From Ecdyonurus torrentis (Eukaryota > Arthropoda > Insecta > Ephemeroptera > Heptageniidae): 64,000 nucleotides of DNA. Both the position numbers and the translations under genes were made by a program. The notes below the pieces were generated by a model that did not search any database, was not told the DNA's origin, and worked only from the letters and a program-made list of their open reading frames with translations. This document shows, one piece after another, positions 24,714 through 34,872 of this stretch. The stretch lies in NCBI GenBank assembly GCA_949318235.1, contig OX439137.1, positions 9,077,181 to 9,141,180 of the forward strand, given 5' to 3'. Numbering within the stretch: position 1 is the first letter of the stretch; every line of letters begins with the position of its first letter.

Positions 24714-24971
24714 TATTAAAATCGACAACCAAACAAGCTGTCCATTCTTCTCTTGATAATTTATCATCATTATTTAAATCACAGGTTCTTGTAAATGTGC
24801 GTGCGCATCTTCTTGGAGGTACAACCTTACGTACAAGTCTTCGTAGACCACGATATTCTTGTCTTTCTAATTGTAAATCACCATTCATATCTAAAGATGC
24901 AAATTTCCATTCTAATACTTTACGTTGTAATTCTGCATCAGCTGTTTCTTCCAAAATATCAGTTACATCCT
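24714..24971 (-). CDS. SMOC: SMOC exon: EF-hand pair of the first EC domain
   Basis: A 258-nt exon (86 codons), phase 1 at both ends: acceptor TTTTTCAG, donor GTGAGT. It encodes the complete EF-hand pair of a SPARC-type EC domain. After EDVTDILEETADAELQ comes KVLEWKFASLDMNGD, with EF loop 1 DMNGDLQLERQE. Then come LRRLVRKVVPPRRC and RTFTRTC, EF loop 2 DLNNDDKLSREE, and WTACL. Both loops have the Ca-ligand pattern D-x-N-x-D and a closing E, so both should bind calcium. The two cysteines flanking the second helix (RRC and RTC) match the conserved EC disulfide. Reading past the donor into the intron keeps an open frame of about 20 hydrophobic residues to a stop near 24643. Confidence 0.93.
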
Positions 24972-25366
24972 CTGAAAAATTAAAATTTGAATTAATTTAT
25001 AAAAACATGAGGAGAGTGCTACATCAGACTCAAGACTATGGTGGATTATAACTAAATTATGCTAATACAAAAGGAAAGCTACTTTTTACCACTCAACACT
25101 ATAGTAATAATGCAGTAATCGACTAATCGCTTAACTGCAAAGAACTTTTAGAAGAAGTGTATAATGTATAACTACGTATATATATGTTGTAAACGTGGTT
25201 CTGGTACATAGTATATTTTACTGTTTAAATTCAAAAGTTTTTTTTTCTTCCCCTCATAAGAATAACAATACATATTACAATCATATATTATATACAAAAT
25301 CAATTTATAAATTTATTTTTTGATAACTTACATCGGTTGTAATTTTTTTTTTCGTTACTTATTTGT

Positions 25367-25422
25367 AATTATACGTAAAAATTATGTGAATTTACGCATC
25401 ATTATGAATTATAAACAACCCA
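25367..25422. mobile_element. family H fragment
   Basis: Only the right half remains: ACGTAAAAATTATGTGAATT, TACGCATCATTATGAATTA, AACAACCC. Confidence 0.5.
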
Positions 25423-25525
25423 GCATTACTGTTATATGATATCATACAATATTGTTACTTGTTAAATAATACGATATTTTATTGCTATGAATAAAAAGTT
25501 ATACGTAAAATTAAACCATTTATTA

Positions 25526-25689
25526 TTGATTGATAAAGGAACAACTGTTTTGAGGCTGACTTTAAGCGATTTCGCTCGCATCCGCTTATGTCTCGACTTA
25601 CTGCGCATGCGCAGTACGTCGAAATGGAAGTGGATGTGAGCAAAATTGCTTATAGTCGGCCTCAATACAGTTGTTCCTTTATTAGTTAT
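25526..25689. mobile_element. family A palindromic MITE
   Basis: 164 bp, with arms reading AAAGGAACAACTGTTTTGAG and its complement and the centre ACTGCGCATGCGCAGT. It sits in the EC1 intron, 22 bp from an (AT)n tract and 136 bp from exon 25825-25917. Confidence 0.88.
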
Positions 25690-25708
25690 TATAGTAATAG
25701 TAACTTTC

Positions 25709-25710
<2 letters not shown>

Positions 25711-25789
<79 letters not shown>
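25711..25789. repeat. (AT)n microsatellite
   Basis: A perfect AT run of about 79 bp, 36 bp from the EC1 exon donor. The Tyr-Ile frames over it are artefacts. Confidence 0.98.
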
Positions 25790-25791
<2 letters not shown>

Positions 25792-25824
25792 ATAGATACA
25801 TTATACGTAATTTAGATACTTTAC

Positions 25825-25917
25825 CTGTTCTTTCAGATAGTGGTATTCTTCTGTATTCCATCTTAAAAGTGTCCAACATGTTTTTGTTAAACAAAGTTCT
25901 GTCCAACCTACCACAGG
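25825..25917 (-). CDS. SMOC: SMOC exon: start of first EC domain (EC1)
   Basis: A 93-nt exon (31 codons), phase 1 at both ends: acceptor TTGTTTTAG, donor GTAAAG. It reads CGRLDRTLFNKNMLDTF, then KMEYRRIPLSERTG. This resembles the N-terminal helix of SPARC/SMOC extracellular calcium-binding (EC) domains, where a DRxxFNxNL-type segment precedes the EF-hand pair. The exon ends 36 bp before a long (AT)n tract and about 136 bp before a family A palindromic element in the following intron. The basic linker exon feeds into it directly in frame (KHKR-P-CGRL). Confidence 0.86.
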
Positions 25918-26128
25918 CTAAAACAATAAACAAAATAATATATTAGTTCAATTTGACAATGATTTGTTATACTTTACTGACAAAGTGTCTTTAGGAAGTA
26001 ATTCTTCTTCTTTAACTGAATTATATGTATATATGCAAATTTTATTATTAAGAATTTTCTAAATTTAACTTTCTATATAATTAATAGAATAATTATATTT
26101 TAATTATTTGTAACAATTTTTGTAATGG

Positions 26129-26161
<33 letters not shown>

Positions 26162-26254
26162 GCAAAAATAAAACAACATACGAGTGTAAAATATTTGTTT
26201 AGTATACAGATACAACAACAACAAACGCAATTTATAGGTTGCATTAAATAATTA

Positions 26255-26416
26255 CTATTTTTGGAATTACTATTTTGGAATAAGTAATTATGCTAAGAAT
26301 ATAGTATATCCACTATTATGCTATATGTGGTATAATTGCTATGCAATATAGCATAAATTATTATGATATTACTGCATTAAAATACTATAACTATTACGTG
26401 TTTATTTTTCTCTGTA
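26255..26416. mobile_element. family B MITE copy (diverged)
   Basis: GTAATTATGCTAAGAATATA, ATATAGCATAAATTATTATG, AACTATTACGTGTTTATTTT and a TCTCTGTA end. The blocks are those of family B, but the termini are degraded. Confidence 0.55.
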
Positions 26417-27941
26417 GTGTACTATAATAGTTTAACATTGTATTTCTGAGGTTTAACGTGGTAAAATTAATTTCATGATTCAGCCATATAACGGAGGTTA
26501 TCGATGAGGCAGTAAGAATTAGCGGATTTTTAAAAAAAAAAAAATAATAAATCTGTCCTTTTTTCCCTCTTCTATTTTGGGGGTTTGACGTTTTTGGTCC
26601 ACAAAATAAAAAGTCAAATGCTTTTATCCTTATTTCATTGCAGACCTATCAAGATATTTTAATATTTTTAAATAAAGTGTAGTTGATGGCGTGAGCTTTG
26701 AAATGACACTGAAATGACACTGAAATGACACCAAATTTTACTACAATTAACGATCAGAATGTGGAGTTATTGAACCTCGCAACTCTCCCCTTATAACTAT
26801 ATGCATATTAAATATATAAAAAATAAAATATATATTTTAAGAAAAGCTACTGAAGCATTCAATTATTTGTTATGAATCTGTAAAATATAATATTACCTAA
26901 AAACTGGAATATGTTATGAAAAATTATGTAAATTACGTTTTTTTATGGAAATAAATCACACACCTCTTTAAAAACGATAAATTAACTTTAAAGAGAAGTG
27001 GAAGGAGTTTACTAAGAAACGTAGGGAAAGGTTAGTGCTAAAACGATTTCTAAGAATCTTTTATTTGTATTTGTTTATTTTACAAAAATGTTTCACTTTT
27101 ATCCTGTTTTTTATTACGTAGATGGTATTTAAATAATTTTAACTTTTTTTTTTCACAAAATACTACGCAAAATACGAGTTTTAACACATTTTTTTCATTA
27201 TAAGCGAAGTTAAAAATACGTTATTGTCAATAATGTACGGTCCCTATTTTACTCGTATTTTTATATTTTCAGTATATATATAATGTATATAAATATTACA
27301 AAAGAACTTTGGAGTAAATTAAAAGTTTGTGAAACTTTTAGTTATGATTATGCAATGAGAGCAATAAAAAAATAATTGTGCGTCGTATATTTTTTTAACT
27401 TATGGAAGTTAAACTATTTGCTAAAAGGCCTGTCATATATAAGCCAAATATTTTTCTCAAAGTATATTTTTCTTGGATTTTTAACATAAATTAACATTTG
27501 AGTATGAGAAATGAGACAAATTATCGATAATTCTTTTAATACCTTAACAAAACATGAATTTTAAAACCAAAATCTTAAATAGGGATAATAAAAATTAATT
27601 TTTTTAAATAATTTCACAAAATATTGTGATAGAGTATCAGAATTGTATTAATTTGCATTGAAAAAAGAAGTCTGAAGATTTAACATATTTTTTCAACTTT
27701 TCTGCACAAACAAACTATTCTTTAATTTTCATGCTATAACCGTAGAAATAAAGCTTCTTTTGTGAAAATTCTCTTCTAACAACTTGAAACGTCGAACAAT
27801 ATAGTATTTTGCTGTATCAGTGGAATAATTACATGAAGAGGGGGGTGGGTACCTACTAATGGCAGATATATAAGTCCTGTAAATTGCAATAGTCTGGAAC
27901 AGATATTGATATACTCCAAAAATACCAAATACAAGTAAGAC

Positions 27942-28262
27942 GTACACGGACAAAAATAACTACATAATAATTATGCTAGCTCTTTTCAGCACAATTTGTT
28001 CAATACAGCACAATTTATACTATACTGCATAATAAATATATGTTACATAGCATAAATATTATGTTGTACAGCTCTGGCCAAAAGTTCCCGAACGATTTGC
28101 ATTGGCAACCCGCAATAATACTATGTTATCTTTAGGAGAAAAAGTTTCGGGAACTTTTGTCCAGAGCTGTACAGCATAATCAATTATGTTGTTTCAATTT
28201 AGCATTAATTATGCTACAATGACATAAATGTAGCATAAATTATGTAATCTATTCTTTCCGTG
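27942..28262. mobile_element. family B MITE copy carrying a nested element
   Basis: Starts TACACGGACAAAAATAAC and CATAATAATTATGCTAGC, and ends GCATAAATTATGTAATC then TTCTTTCCGTGTA. The inverted termini are ACACGGA/TCCGTGT. The copy is split at 28067-28171 by a Tc1-like element; removing it restores a normal family B core. Confidence 0.85.
28069..28169. mobile_element. Tc1/mariner-like MITE nested in family B
   Basis: 101 bp with inverted ends CAGCTCTGGCCAAAAGTTCC and, from the right, CAGCTCTGGACAAAAGTTCC. TA flanks both sides (28067-28068 and 28170-28171), the Tc1/mariner target duplication. It is too short to encode a transposase. Confidence 0.9.
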
Positions 28263-28478
28263 TATAAGAGGAAGACTCAGCGAGATGAGAAAACATTATT
28301 AACGATCATTGTTTATTGTTCACCCAGGTTAACGCTTATACCTAATTGCAATTAACAAGATTTATGTACTTTCCATCAGTCTAGTAATTTTTTTTCCGTG
28401 TATAGTATTATACAACAAAAATTATAATATTGTAATCCTTTCATCAAATAAGAAAAAAAAAAATAAGAAATTTACGAT

Positions 28479-28680
28479 TTATTGAATAACTGCTATATTG
28501 TTGAGCACAAATGTTGCTATTTTTTTAAAATATAACATAAATAATTATTCCGAGCATCGTATAACTATTAAGCTATTATGTATAATACAATCACTATACA
28601 ATATAGCATAAATTATGTTGCTATGCATTAGTATTGCTGCATTGAGCTATAGAATAATTATTACGTATTTAATAATCTTT
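28479..28680. mobile_element. family B MITE copy (diverged)
   Basis: GAATAACTGCTATATTG, ATATAGCATAAATTATG and AGAATAATTATTACGTATTT. Block order follows family B. The ends are not well defined. Confidence 0.5.
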
Positions 28681-29527
28681 TATTAATCTTTTAAATGGTA
28701 TATTTTGTTTTTGTTTTTTACTGCTGTCCAATGTTGGTTCAGTGATAGGGCCTTTGTTTTGCCCTGACTGCACCATTTGCCTATTTTGCAATAAAGATTA
28801 TATTTATATTTATTTTCGTTCGTGTACAAAGAAAATTTTATTTACGTATAGTAAAACTTACTATATAGGAAATACAAAAATTGACAGTAAACATTTACAC
28901 TTAAAAAAAAAAGAAGTTAAAATTTGTAATTAAATTTCAAGTGGATATTAAAAAAAAAAAAAAAAAAAAAAACTTGAGCACGTGTCAGACGCAATTTATT
29001 TTGCCAAAGTCTGACATGTATATTCTATATAATCTATATCTAAGAAAGGTGTATAAGTAAACATAGACACTACTGTATAGAGGCGCCGGTCAATATAAAC
29101 AATTATCTGTCCTGTGATTTCTTCTACAACATTTTCTATTTTTAATACATACTCCAGTCTCTATACAATATTTCTTTATGTTTATATCATTTTGATAGTT
29201 TTTAAAGTAACTAACTTCCTTTTTGTTTTATATCATACGAGTAACTTAAATATATATACTTAAAAGTCTCGAAGAAAGTTAAACCGTGTTTTTTTTTTTT
29301 GTTTTTTTTTTATAAGAGAAATACAACATTGTTAATGTTATATAAAATTTTTGTTACTGAACCTCGAACAATTAGTATTTGCCGATAAAAAAGTGGACTG
29401 ATGACGTCACAGGCTTTCTAGGCTGATTTTCAAAAATTAATTAAAAATACTTCGCATGCTCCAATCGTCCTAAGAAAAAATAACACCTCAAAATTTTTTA
29501 AAGCTCTTTCCAAAAATATCCTGAACT

Positions 29528-29534
<7 letters not shown>

Positions 29535-29558
<24 letters not shown>
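29535..29558. repeat. poly-A tract
   Basis: An uninterrupted A run of about 30 bp covering roughly 29529-29558. Confidence 0.9.
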
Positions 29559-29561
<3 letters not shown>

Positions 29562-29700
29562 ATCAATTCACTTTCCTCATTTTACGTATCATTTACTTTA
29601 TACATGTTAATACCGTATTAAATACTAAATTTCCAAGTAAAGAAATATTTAATTTAATTTAATTTTGTAAGGTAAATATTATAGATTTTTATACTTCTAA

Positions 29701-29883
29701 TCACTCTAAAAAATGGTGCATTACTTTAGTTACAAACCCTAACTTATTTAAGATAATCACTTAATAGCTATTGTTAATAATTTGCTAAAATGCATTATTC
29801 TAGCTACTTATAATAAAATAAAAGTGATTAACTTAAATAAGTCAGGATTCGTAACTAAAGTAATGCACCATTTTTTAGAGTGA
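29701..29883. mobile_element. palindromic MITE, single copy in window
   Basis: 183 bp with about 60-bp inverted arms starting TCACTCTAAAAAATGGTGCA and ending in its complement. The arms continue through TTACTTTAGTTAC and AACTTATTTAAG. The interior is AT-rich with no coding frame. Confidence 0.85.
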
Positions 29884-30506
29884 TGTGAAACGTTTTCAAC
29901 AGAAAATTGATGATTTACATTTTCTTAAACTTTGTTTTACATGATAAATCGTGGAAGCAACTACTATACCGCAATAAAATAGTTTAATTAAATCATCGTA
30001 TAAAGCAGTATTATAGAAATGATAATCTTAAATCATTATTTTCTTTTGCAAGTCTTTAAAACTTCTATTATATATCGTATCCTCTTTTTGATACCTTATC
30101 TATATGAAAAAAATATAGAATATAATAGTTTTTTATTATTATTATTTTTTATTGCATATACTCAATAGTTTGAAATATACTAGTCCACTTCAATTTCAAT
30201 GCATATTGATCGTTTTTACTAGGAAATAGTGGGGAAAACCTCAGATTTTTTCCCTTAAAGTATATACGCATACTGCAGAGCAGAGCATTGACTTATTTAT
30301 TTTTAAGTGTCAAGCAGTGTAGGCCTTGTTATGATGATAGTGTGTATACACGTGTGTATATATACTTTGCAATTAAAATCCTTCATTTATCTAATGTCGT
30401 TTAAATATAACAGATTGTTTACAATAGAATGCAATTAGATGTCAACTCATACTGTATCATGCAAAAAGCTCTTTAAGTTGTTTTTATATTGGAGAAAAAA
30501 AATATT

Positions 30507-30510
<4 letters not shown>

Positions 30511-30580
<70 letters not shown>
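30511..30580. repeat. (AT)n microsatellite
   Basis: A perfect AT run of 70 bp. Confidence 0.97.
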
Positions 30581-30585
<5 letters not shown>

Positions 30586-30629
30586 AATCAATTGTAATGT
30601 AACCTAAAAACTATTTTAACTCTTTTTAA

Positions 30630-30633
<4 letters not shown>

Positions 30634-30708
<75 letters not shown>
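30634..30708. repeat. (AT)n microsatellite
   Basis: A second AT run of about 75 bp, 54 bp from the first. Confidence 0.97.
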
Positions 30709-30711
<3 letters not shown>

Positions 30712-31008
30712 CAAATTAATAAATTATATTCAATACAATATAATCATTTATATTATATAATATACGTTATATTTTTAATGTGTAGGGTCCCTTTTGAAAA
30801 AAAAATAGTGAATTTGTTATTTTAAATCGTAATATAATAAAACTCAATGTTTTTTTAAGGTGGAAAGTTTTGGTCATTTATTGATATTATAAGGCTTAAA
30901 ACATGAAGTGCATCTATATAGTATATGCTTCATTTCAAATTCTCGATTGCAACTTCAGTAGTTTTCTCAAAAATCAAAGGTTTGGTACGTAAATACTGAA
31001 AATATACA

Positions 31009-31136
31009 AAATTACGTGTCTTTTTATCGCGCAATTTTGCGATTGGTTACACCATTACCACTGGTACTGGTTACCATGTTTCCACTGCGGTAACGTGTAA
31101 TCAATCAAAAGTGCGCGATAAAAAGACACCTAATTT
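31009..31136. mobile_element. palindromic MITE, single copy in window
   Basis: 128 bp with inverted ends AAATTACGTGTCTTTTTATC and GATAAAAAGACACCTAATTT. The arms continue through CGCGCA and GATTGGTTACAC. The centre is around GGTACTGGTTACC. Confidence 0.85.
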
Positions 31137-31570
31137 ACCATCGGAAACACGCATTCCATTTTTAAACAATAAGTCATTAAACAAAATTAAGAGTTGGAGT
31201 TAGAAGGCTACTCAGTAACTGCTTACCACTTGAAACACATTTTCAGGGCCTAGATATTATCATGATCTGATAAGGGAGAACAGGAGAACACACATTTATG
31301 AAAATAACTTCAAAAATATATAATATATTTAATAATAATTATTTTGCATGGTACCACCTAAAAATTTTTCATTTTTATGTGGCTTATATAATTATCTAAT
31401 CCTTACGATCTTTAAGACTTTTTTCCACCTTTACTTATTCCGAACACTGAATTACTTCATTTTCATCCTTAATTTGTTTGCCGTAATAATATCTGATGTA
31501 TTATAATGTAAAAGAGTAAATCTGTGTGACAATTGATTATATAGGGTTGTATTATGTATATAAAACTTAC

Positions 31571-31681
31571 GTCTCTTATGTTTATTCCGTCCACCTTTGC
31601 CTTCCTTGGAATTTCCACTCCCTCCACCCATGGGTCGTTGTCGACGTCCTCCTCCACCACTTCCATTTTTTCTACGATTTG
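31571..31681 (-). CDS. SMOC: SMOC exon: basic Gly/Arg-rich linker
   Basis: A 111-nt exon (37 codons), phase 1 at both ends: acceptor GTTTTATAG, donor GTAAGT. The frame set by the flanking exons gives a low-complexity, strongly basic stretch: NRRKNGSGGGGRRQR, then PMGGGSG, then KEGKGGRNKHKR. The motifs RRQR and KHKR look like heparin-binding clusters. This links TY1 to the first EC domain. I infer that it binds heparan sulfate, because SMOC/Pent proteins are known to bind such proteoglycans; the sequence itself shows only the charge pattern. The exon is weaker evidence than its neighbours because it has no domain homology. Both splice sites, the phase and the absence of stops support it. An open frame at 31469-31666 in another frame is a shadow. 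Confidence 0.8.
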
Positions 31682-32002
31682 CTATAAAACAAAAAATGAA
31701 AACAAAACATGATAAGTATATAATATTAAAAAATGCTTTAATATTGCCTCAAGAAAAAAAAATCCCTTAATGATAAATCATGAGATGGGATTTTTCTACA
31801 TAGACATAATTTCTCCCTTTCTTAATCCTTTCAATTCACAAACTGGGGGTTAACTTGTAAAGTATAGTCAACACACTTTACAATTTCTATTGTAGACCTG
31901 GATTTCAAGATGACATAAATTCTTAATGATGTCGTACTTAACAGCATTTGTTTTCTTAAACACAATTAGTGATGGTATATACAAAAGAGTTAAGGAACAC
32001 AA

Positions 32003-32127
32003 TAATGATTTTCGTAAAACGTGTTCCCTTGCTCCAAAAAAATGCGCAATTACATTTAAAAAGCATTAGTTGATCGTCATTCTTTTGTGGTTTGTGACAC
32101 GAAAAACAAAATTTACGATCATAATTA
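32003..32127. mobile_element. family G MITE (degenerate)
   Basis: TAATGATTTTCGTAAAACGT at the left, TTGCTCCAAAAAAATGCGC and TGATCGTCATT inside, and AAAATTTACGATCATAATTA at the right. An old copy of 14758-14869. Confidence 0.55.
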
Positions 32128-32264
32128 ATGTGTGTATCTTCCCATCTTATGAATTTTATGATTTTTATATAATATTTTGAGACCAGGAACCCTTTTACTA
32201 CTAATAAATTATCATATTCCTAACTACTTTTACAAATCCTACTATCCTAGGAATTACTACGGTC

Positions 32265-32613
32265 TTAAAGCCATAAACCACATGAAACATGATGTGCTTT
32301 TTAATGAATTATAAAAACACGAAATGGGATCTTCAAAACTGATGACAATTTTTACCACAGAATGCTAATGTAGCCCCACTAGACAGCGTGAAAATACTGT
32401 AAAGTATGCAATTTGAGTGACTATTCATGTTTCTAACGTCAGAAATATGCCAAAATTAGTAAAAAAATGTTTTGCGAGTTGCATAAATCGAAATTTTCTG
32501 ATCACTACTACGGAGCTAGTTAGGTTTTGAGACAAACTAAAGTTATTTATGTAAGTCGCATCAAGTGTTTTGTGATATAAATGTTTATGTTTTTTTCTGG
32601 TCTATTCCTTTAA
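32265..32613 (+). mobile_element. family C element
   Basis: Starts TTAAAGCCATAAACCACATG and ends TTCTGGTCTATTCCTTTAA. The interior has GAAATGGGATCTTCAAAAC and CTGTAAAGTATGCAATTTG. The CRE-like site of other copies is changed to TAACGTCA here. Confidence 0.83.
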
Positions 32614-32852
32614 TGTAACAATTGCTTTGATGAATCGCACCCAAGAAATGATTACAACAATGTTCTTTCTACAAAATAAGTAATTTAGTAACGCTAATTC
32701 CCAAGTAGAATGAAAATACTGTAATATATGCGTAAACGAAAGATTTTAATTTAAAAAAGTCTAATTCCATGATTTACATAAAAATTGTAAAACAATAGTA
32801 AATACAATAAATAAATAATAAAATAATAATGTTATAAAAATAACAATTTAAA

Positions 32853-32856
<4 letters not shown>

Positions 32857-32884
<28 letters not shown>
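32857..32884. repeat. poly-A tract
   Basis: An uninterrupted A run of about 28 bp. Confidence 0.93.
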
Positions 32885-32887
<3 letters not shown>

Positions 32888-34149
32888 AACGAATAAAGCA
32901 AGTTTATAAATCTCATAAAAATTTCCAGTAAAATTTTATAACGTTTTACGATTAAACAAATAAATTGCAATATTTATTATTGAATCAAAAGCCTTCTAAT
33001 TATTTATCAGCGTTTTTTTCCTTACGAGAAAATTCATAAAATATAAACATTTCCTTCACAGTAAATTTTATATTTGTTTTTTTGAAATTGAAATATTTTA
33101 TAAAAGCATGTATGTTAGAAAATAATTTATCCTATATGCTTTTGATTTTATATTAAGTATAAAAGGCTTTTATTATTAAAACAAACTTACTGTGTCTTTT
33201 GATCTTTTTATACTTATTTCTAAGAAATAAGAGTCAGCACAAATCTCGGTTAACTTTTAAGAGAACACACTTTGCTCTCGTGTGCTTGTAAAATCAAATA
33301 AACAAATGCTTGAGTGACTTTTAAACGTATATATTTTTTATTATATGAAATATAAATTTATTTTCATTTAAGTTACGAAAATCGTTTGTATACTGTATGC
33401 TGAAACAGATTGCCTTTTTTTTTTTTTTTTAATTATTATTATTATTATTATGAACTATCTGTCAATTGATTGCTATTTACCTTCTTTTAATTAGTTCTAA
33501 GTTGCAAAATGATAAATATACTAAGAAAAGAAAATAATAATGCTATTTCTTAATATTATAAATTCTGCATAGAGCAGAGGTTAAAAAAATTGAAAAAGTT
33601 GCAGAGAAATTACAAGAAAAACATATATTTATATTTTACGTGTGTAAACTGAAAACTGAAAAGAGCAATTTTGCTATCGAAATTTACATGCAAAACATTA
33701 AAAAAACAATATTTATATTGAAGTCTGTGCCAATGATTTTAAATTTAAAAGTAAGTTATCTCTTTTTTTTTTCAGTATGATTAAGATTTGGAATTCAATT
33801 TATATATTCCAGCTTTTTTCATAATATATTGTATTATACATGCGCTTCAGTCAATTCAATTGTGTCAAAAAACATAATAACATTTCTTTATTCCTTTTTT
33901 AATTTTAGTTATTTAATTTTTCTTTCAATTAAAATTAAATGATTCTTCCCTGCATGGGCATTATGGGCAATAAAATAAGAAATGACGTTCCTAGAAAACA
34001 AAAAGGTGCCCACACGGTAGAGAGAAAAAGGCAAGTAGCTTACACCCCCCACCCCCCAACATCGCAACCTTCCTCCAAAATTAGAAAAACTGCTTCGTCA
34101 AATAATATAACAAAAACTTTCAAATAATATTGAACAAAGAATGGAATTC

Positions 34150-34494
34150 TATAAGGTGGTTTCAATCATTCATGTTAAAGTCGACGTCATAAAAGAGTAT
34201 AACCATAGACATAAAGGTATAACTAAATAACATTGGCCGGTATAGGAAAATGGCACATTTTGCCAGTTTAAAAATACTTCGCAATTTTTTGATAGCATTG
34301 ATGCTGTTAACGGGTTGAATTAGTACCTCAAGTATGCAAGAAAAATAATAATGACCAAAAAATAGCTAATTTTTCCAAAAAAAAAAAAAAAAAAAAAAAA
34401 AAACTACGTTTGTCCTATGCTGAGCAATGTTATTCATTGCTCAAGAAGAGCATCGAAAAGCACTCATAATTACGACATGCGTACACACCCTATA
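34150..34494 (+). mobile_element. family D element (most complete copy)
   Basis: Starts TATAAGGTGGTTTCAATCAT, contains the family blocks, and ends ACATGCGTACACACCCTATA. The ends TATAAGGTG and CACCCTATA are weakly inverted, which suggests the true termini. A poly-A expansion lies inside at about 34378-34402. Confidence 0.75.
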
Positions 34495-34659
34495 AGCCAT
34501 AGCAAGTAGAAATGTGTATTTAAAGCTACAACTTTTAAGAAGAGGAATCAGTGATACCGAATCACTACTCTTATATAAGAAGAATCACCTATTGGTGAGT
34601 CCACTTACTACTTTCCTATAGAGTATAATATTTCAATTATTAAATGATGATACACTTAC

Positions 34660-34872
34660 CTCTATTACAATTTGGTTTTGCATTCTCAACCGATGTATTA
34701 GGTATTGGTTTACCAGATCTTGGATCAACACACCAGCAATAAACTTCAAAACATTGAATTGGAGAATATCGACCATCAGTTCGGCAAGCTGGAGTGAACA
34801 TGGATACTGGAGGTGCGGGACGTTTGGATAGGTGAAACTTTCTGTCTGTCCAACATGGTCTCTCATCAATGC
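34660..34872 (-). CDS. SMOC: SMOC exon: thyroglobulin type-1 domain 1 (TY1)
   Basis: A 213-nt exon, phase 1 on both sides: acceptor TTGTTGTCAG, donor GTAAGT. Joined to the Kazal exon it reads HRGKCKGIDERPCW. It encodes a whole thyroglobulin type-1 repeat with the expected landmarks: a first Cys in RPCW, PACRTDGRYSPIQC, the CWCV core (in VYCWCVDPRSGKPIPNT), and a closing KPNC. Thyroglobulin type-1 modules are disulfide-rich binding folds, and some inhibit cysteine proteases. In SMOC, TY1 follows the follistatin-like module, as it does here. The exon is uninterrupted, unlike the second TY domain, which is split by an intron. A longer overlapping open frame (34633-34995) is in a different frame and is a shadow. 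Confidence 0.93.

Larger units (their letters stand above)
24972..25824 (-). other. SMOC: SMOC intron within EC1
   Basis: An 853-bp intron containing half of a family H element (about 25367-25422), a complete family A palindrome (25526-25689) and an (AT)n tract (25711-25789). Roughly a third of the intron is therefore recognisable repeat. Confidence 0.85.
25918..31570 (-). other. SMOC: SMOC intron between basic linker and EC1
   Basis: A 5.7-kb intron holding family B copies (26255, 27942, 28479), a Tc1-like element nested in one of them (28069-28169), two single palindromic elements (29701-29883 and 31009-31136), and two long (AT)n tracts near 30.5-30.7 kb. A GC-rich line at 26690-26720 repeats GAAATGACACT two to three times. 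Confidence 0.83.
31682..34659 (-). other. SMOC: SMOC intron between TY1 and basic linker
   Basis: A 3.0-kb intron with a fragment of family K (about 31868-31925), a degenerate family G copy (about 32003-32127), family C (32265-32613), a long poly-A (32857-32884) and family D (34150-34494). A somewhat GC-richer patch at 33940-34090 has an open frame on the plus strand but no recognisable homology. Confidence 0.83.

Noticed and set aside
25588..25815. Tyr-Ile-rich open frame
   Set aside because: It crosses a family A palindrome and an (AT)n tract; the repeat composition explains it.
31469..31666. Acidic open frame over the linker exon
   Set aside because: It is in another frame than that required by the phases of the neighbouring exons.
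33939..34127. Plus-strand open frame in a GC-richer patch
   Set aside because: It has basic and Pro/Ser-rich residues but no recognisable domain, no clear splice context and no neighbour exons. It cannot be supported as a gene.
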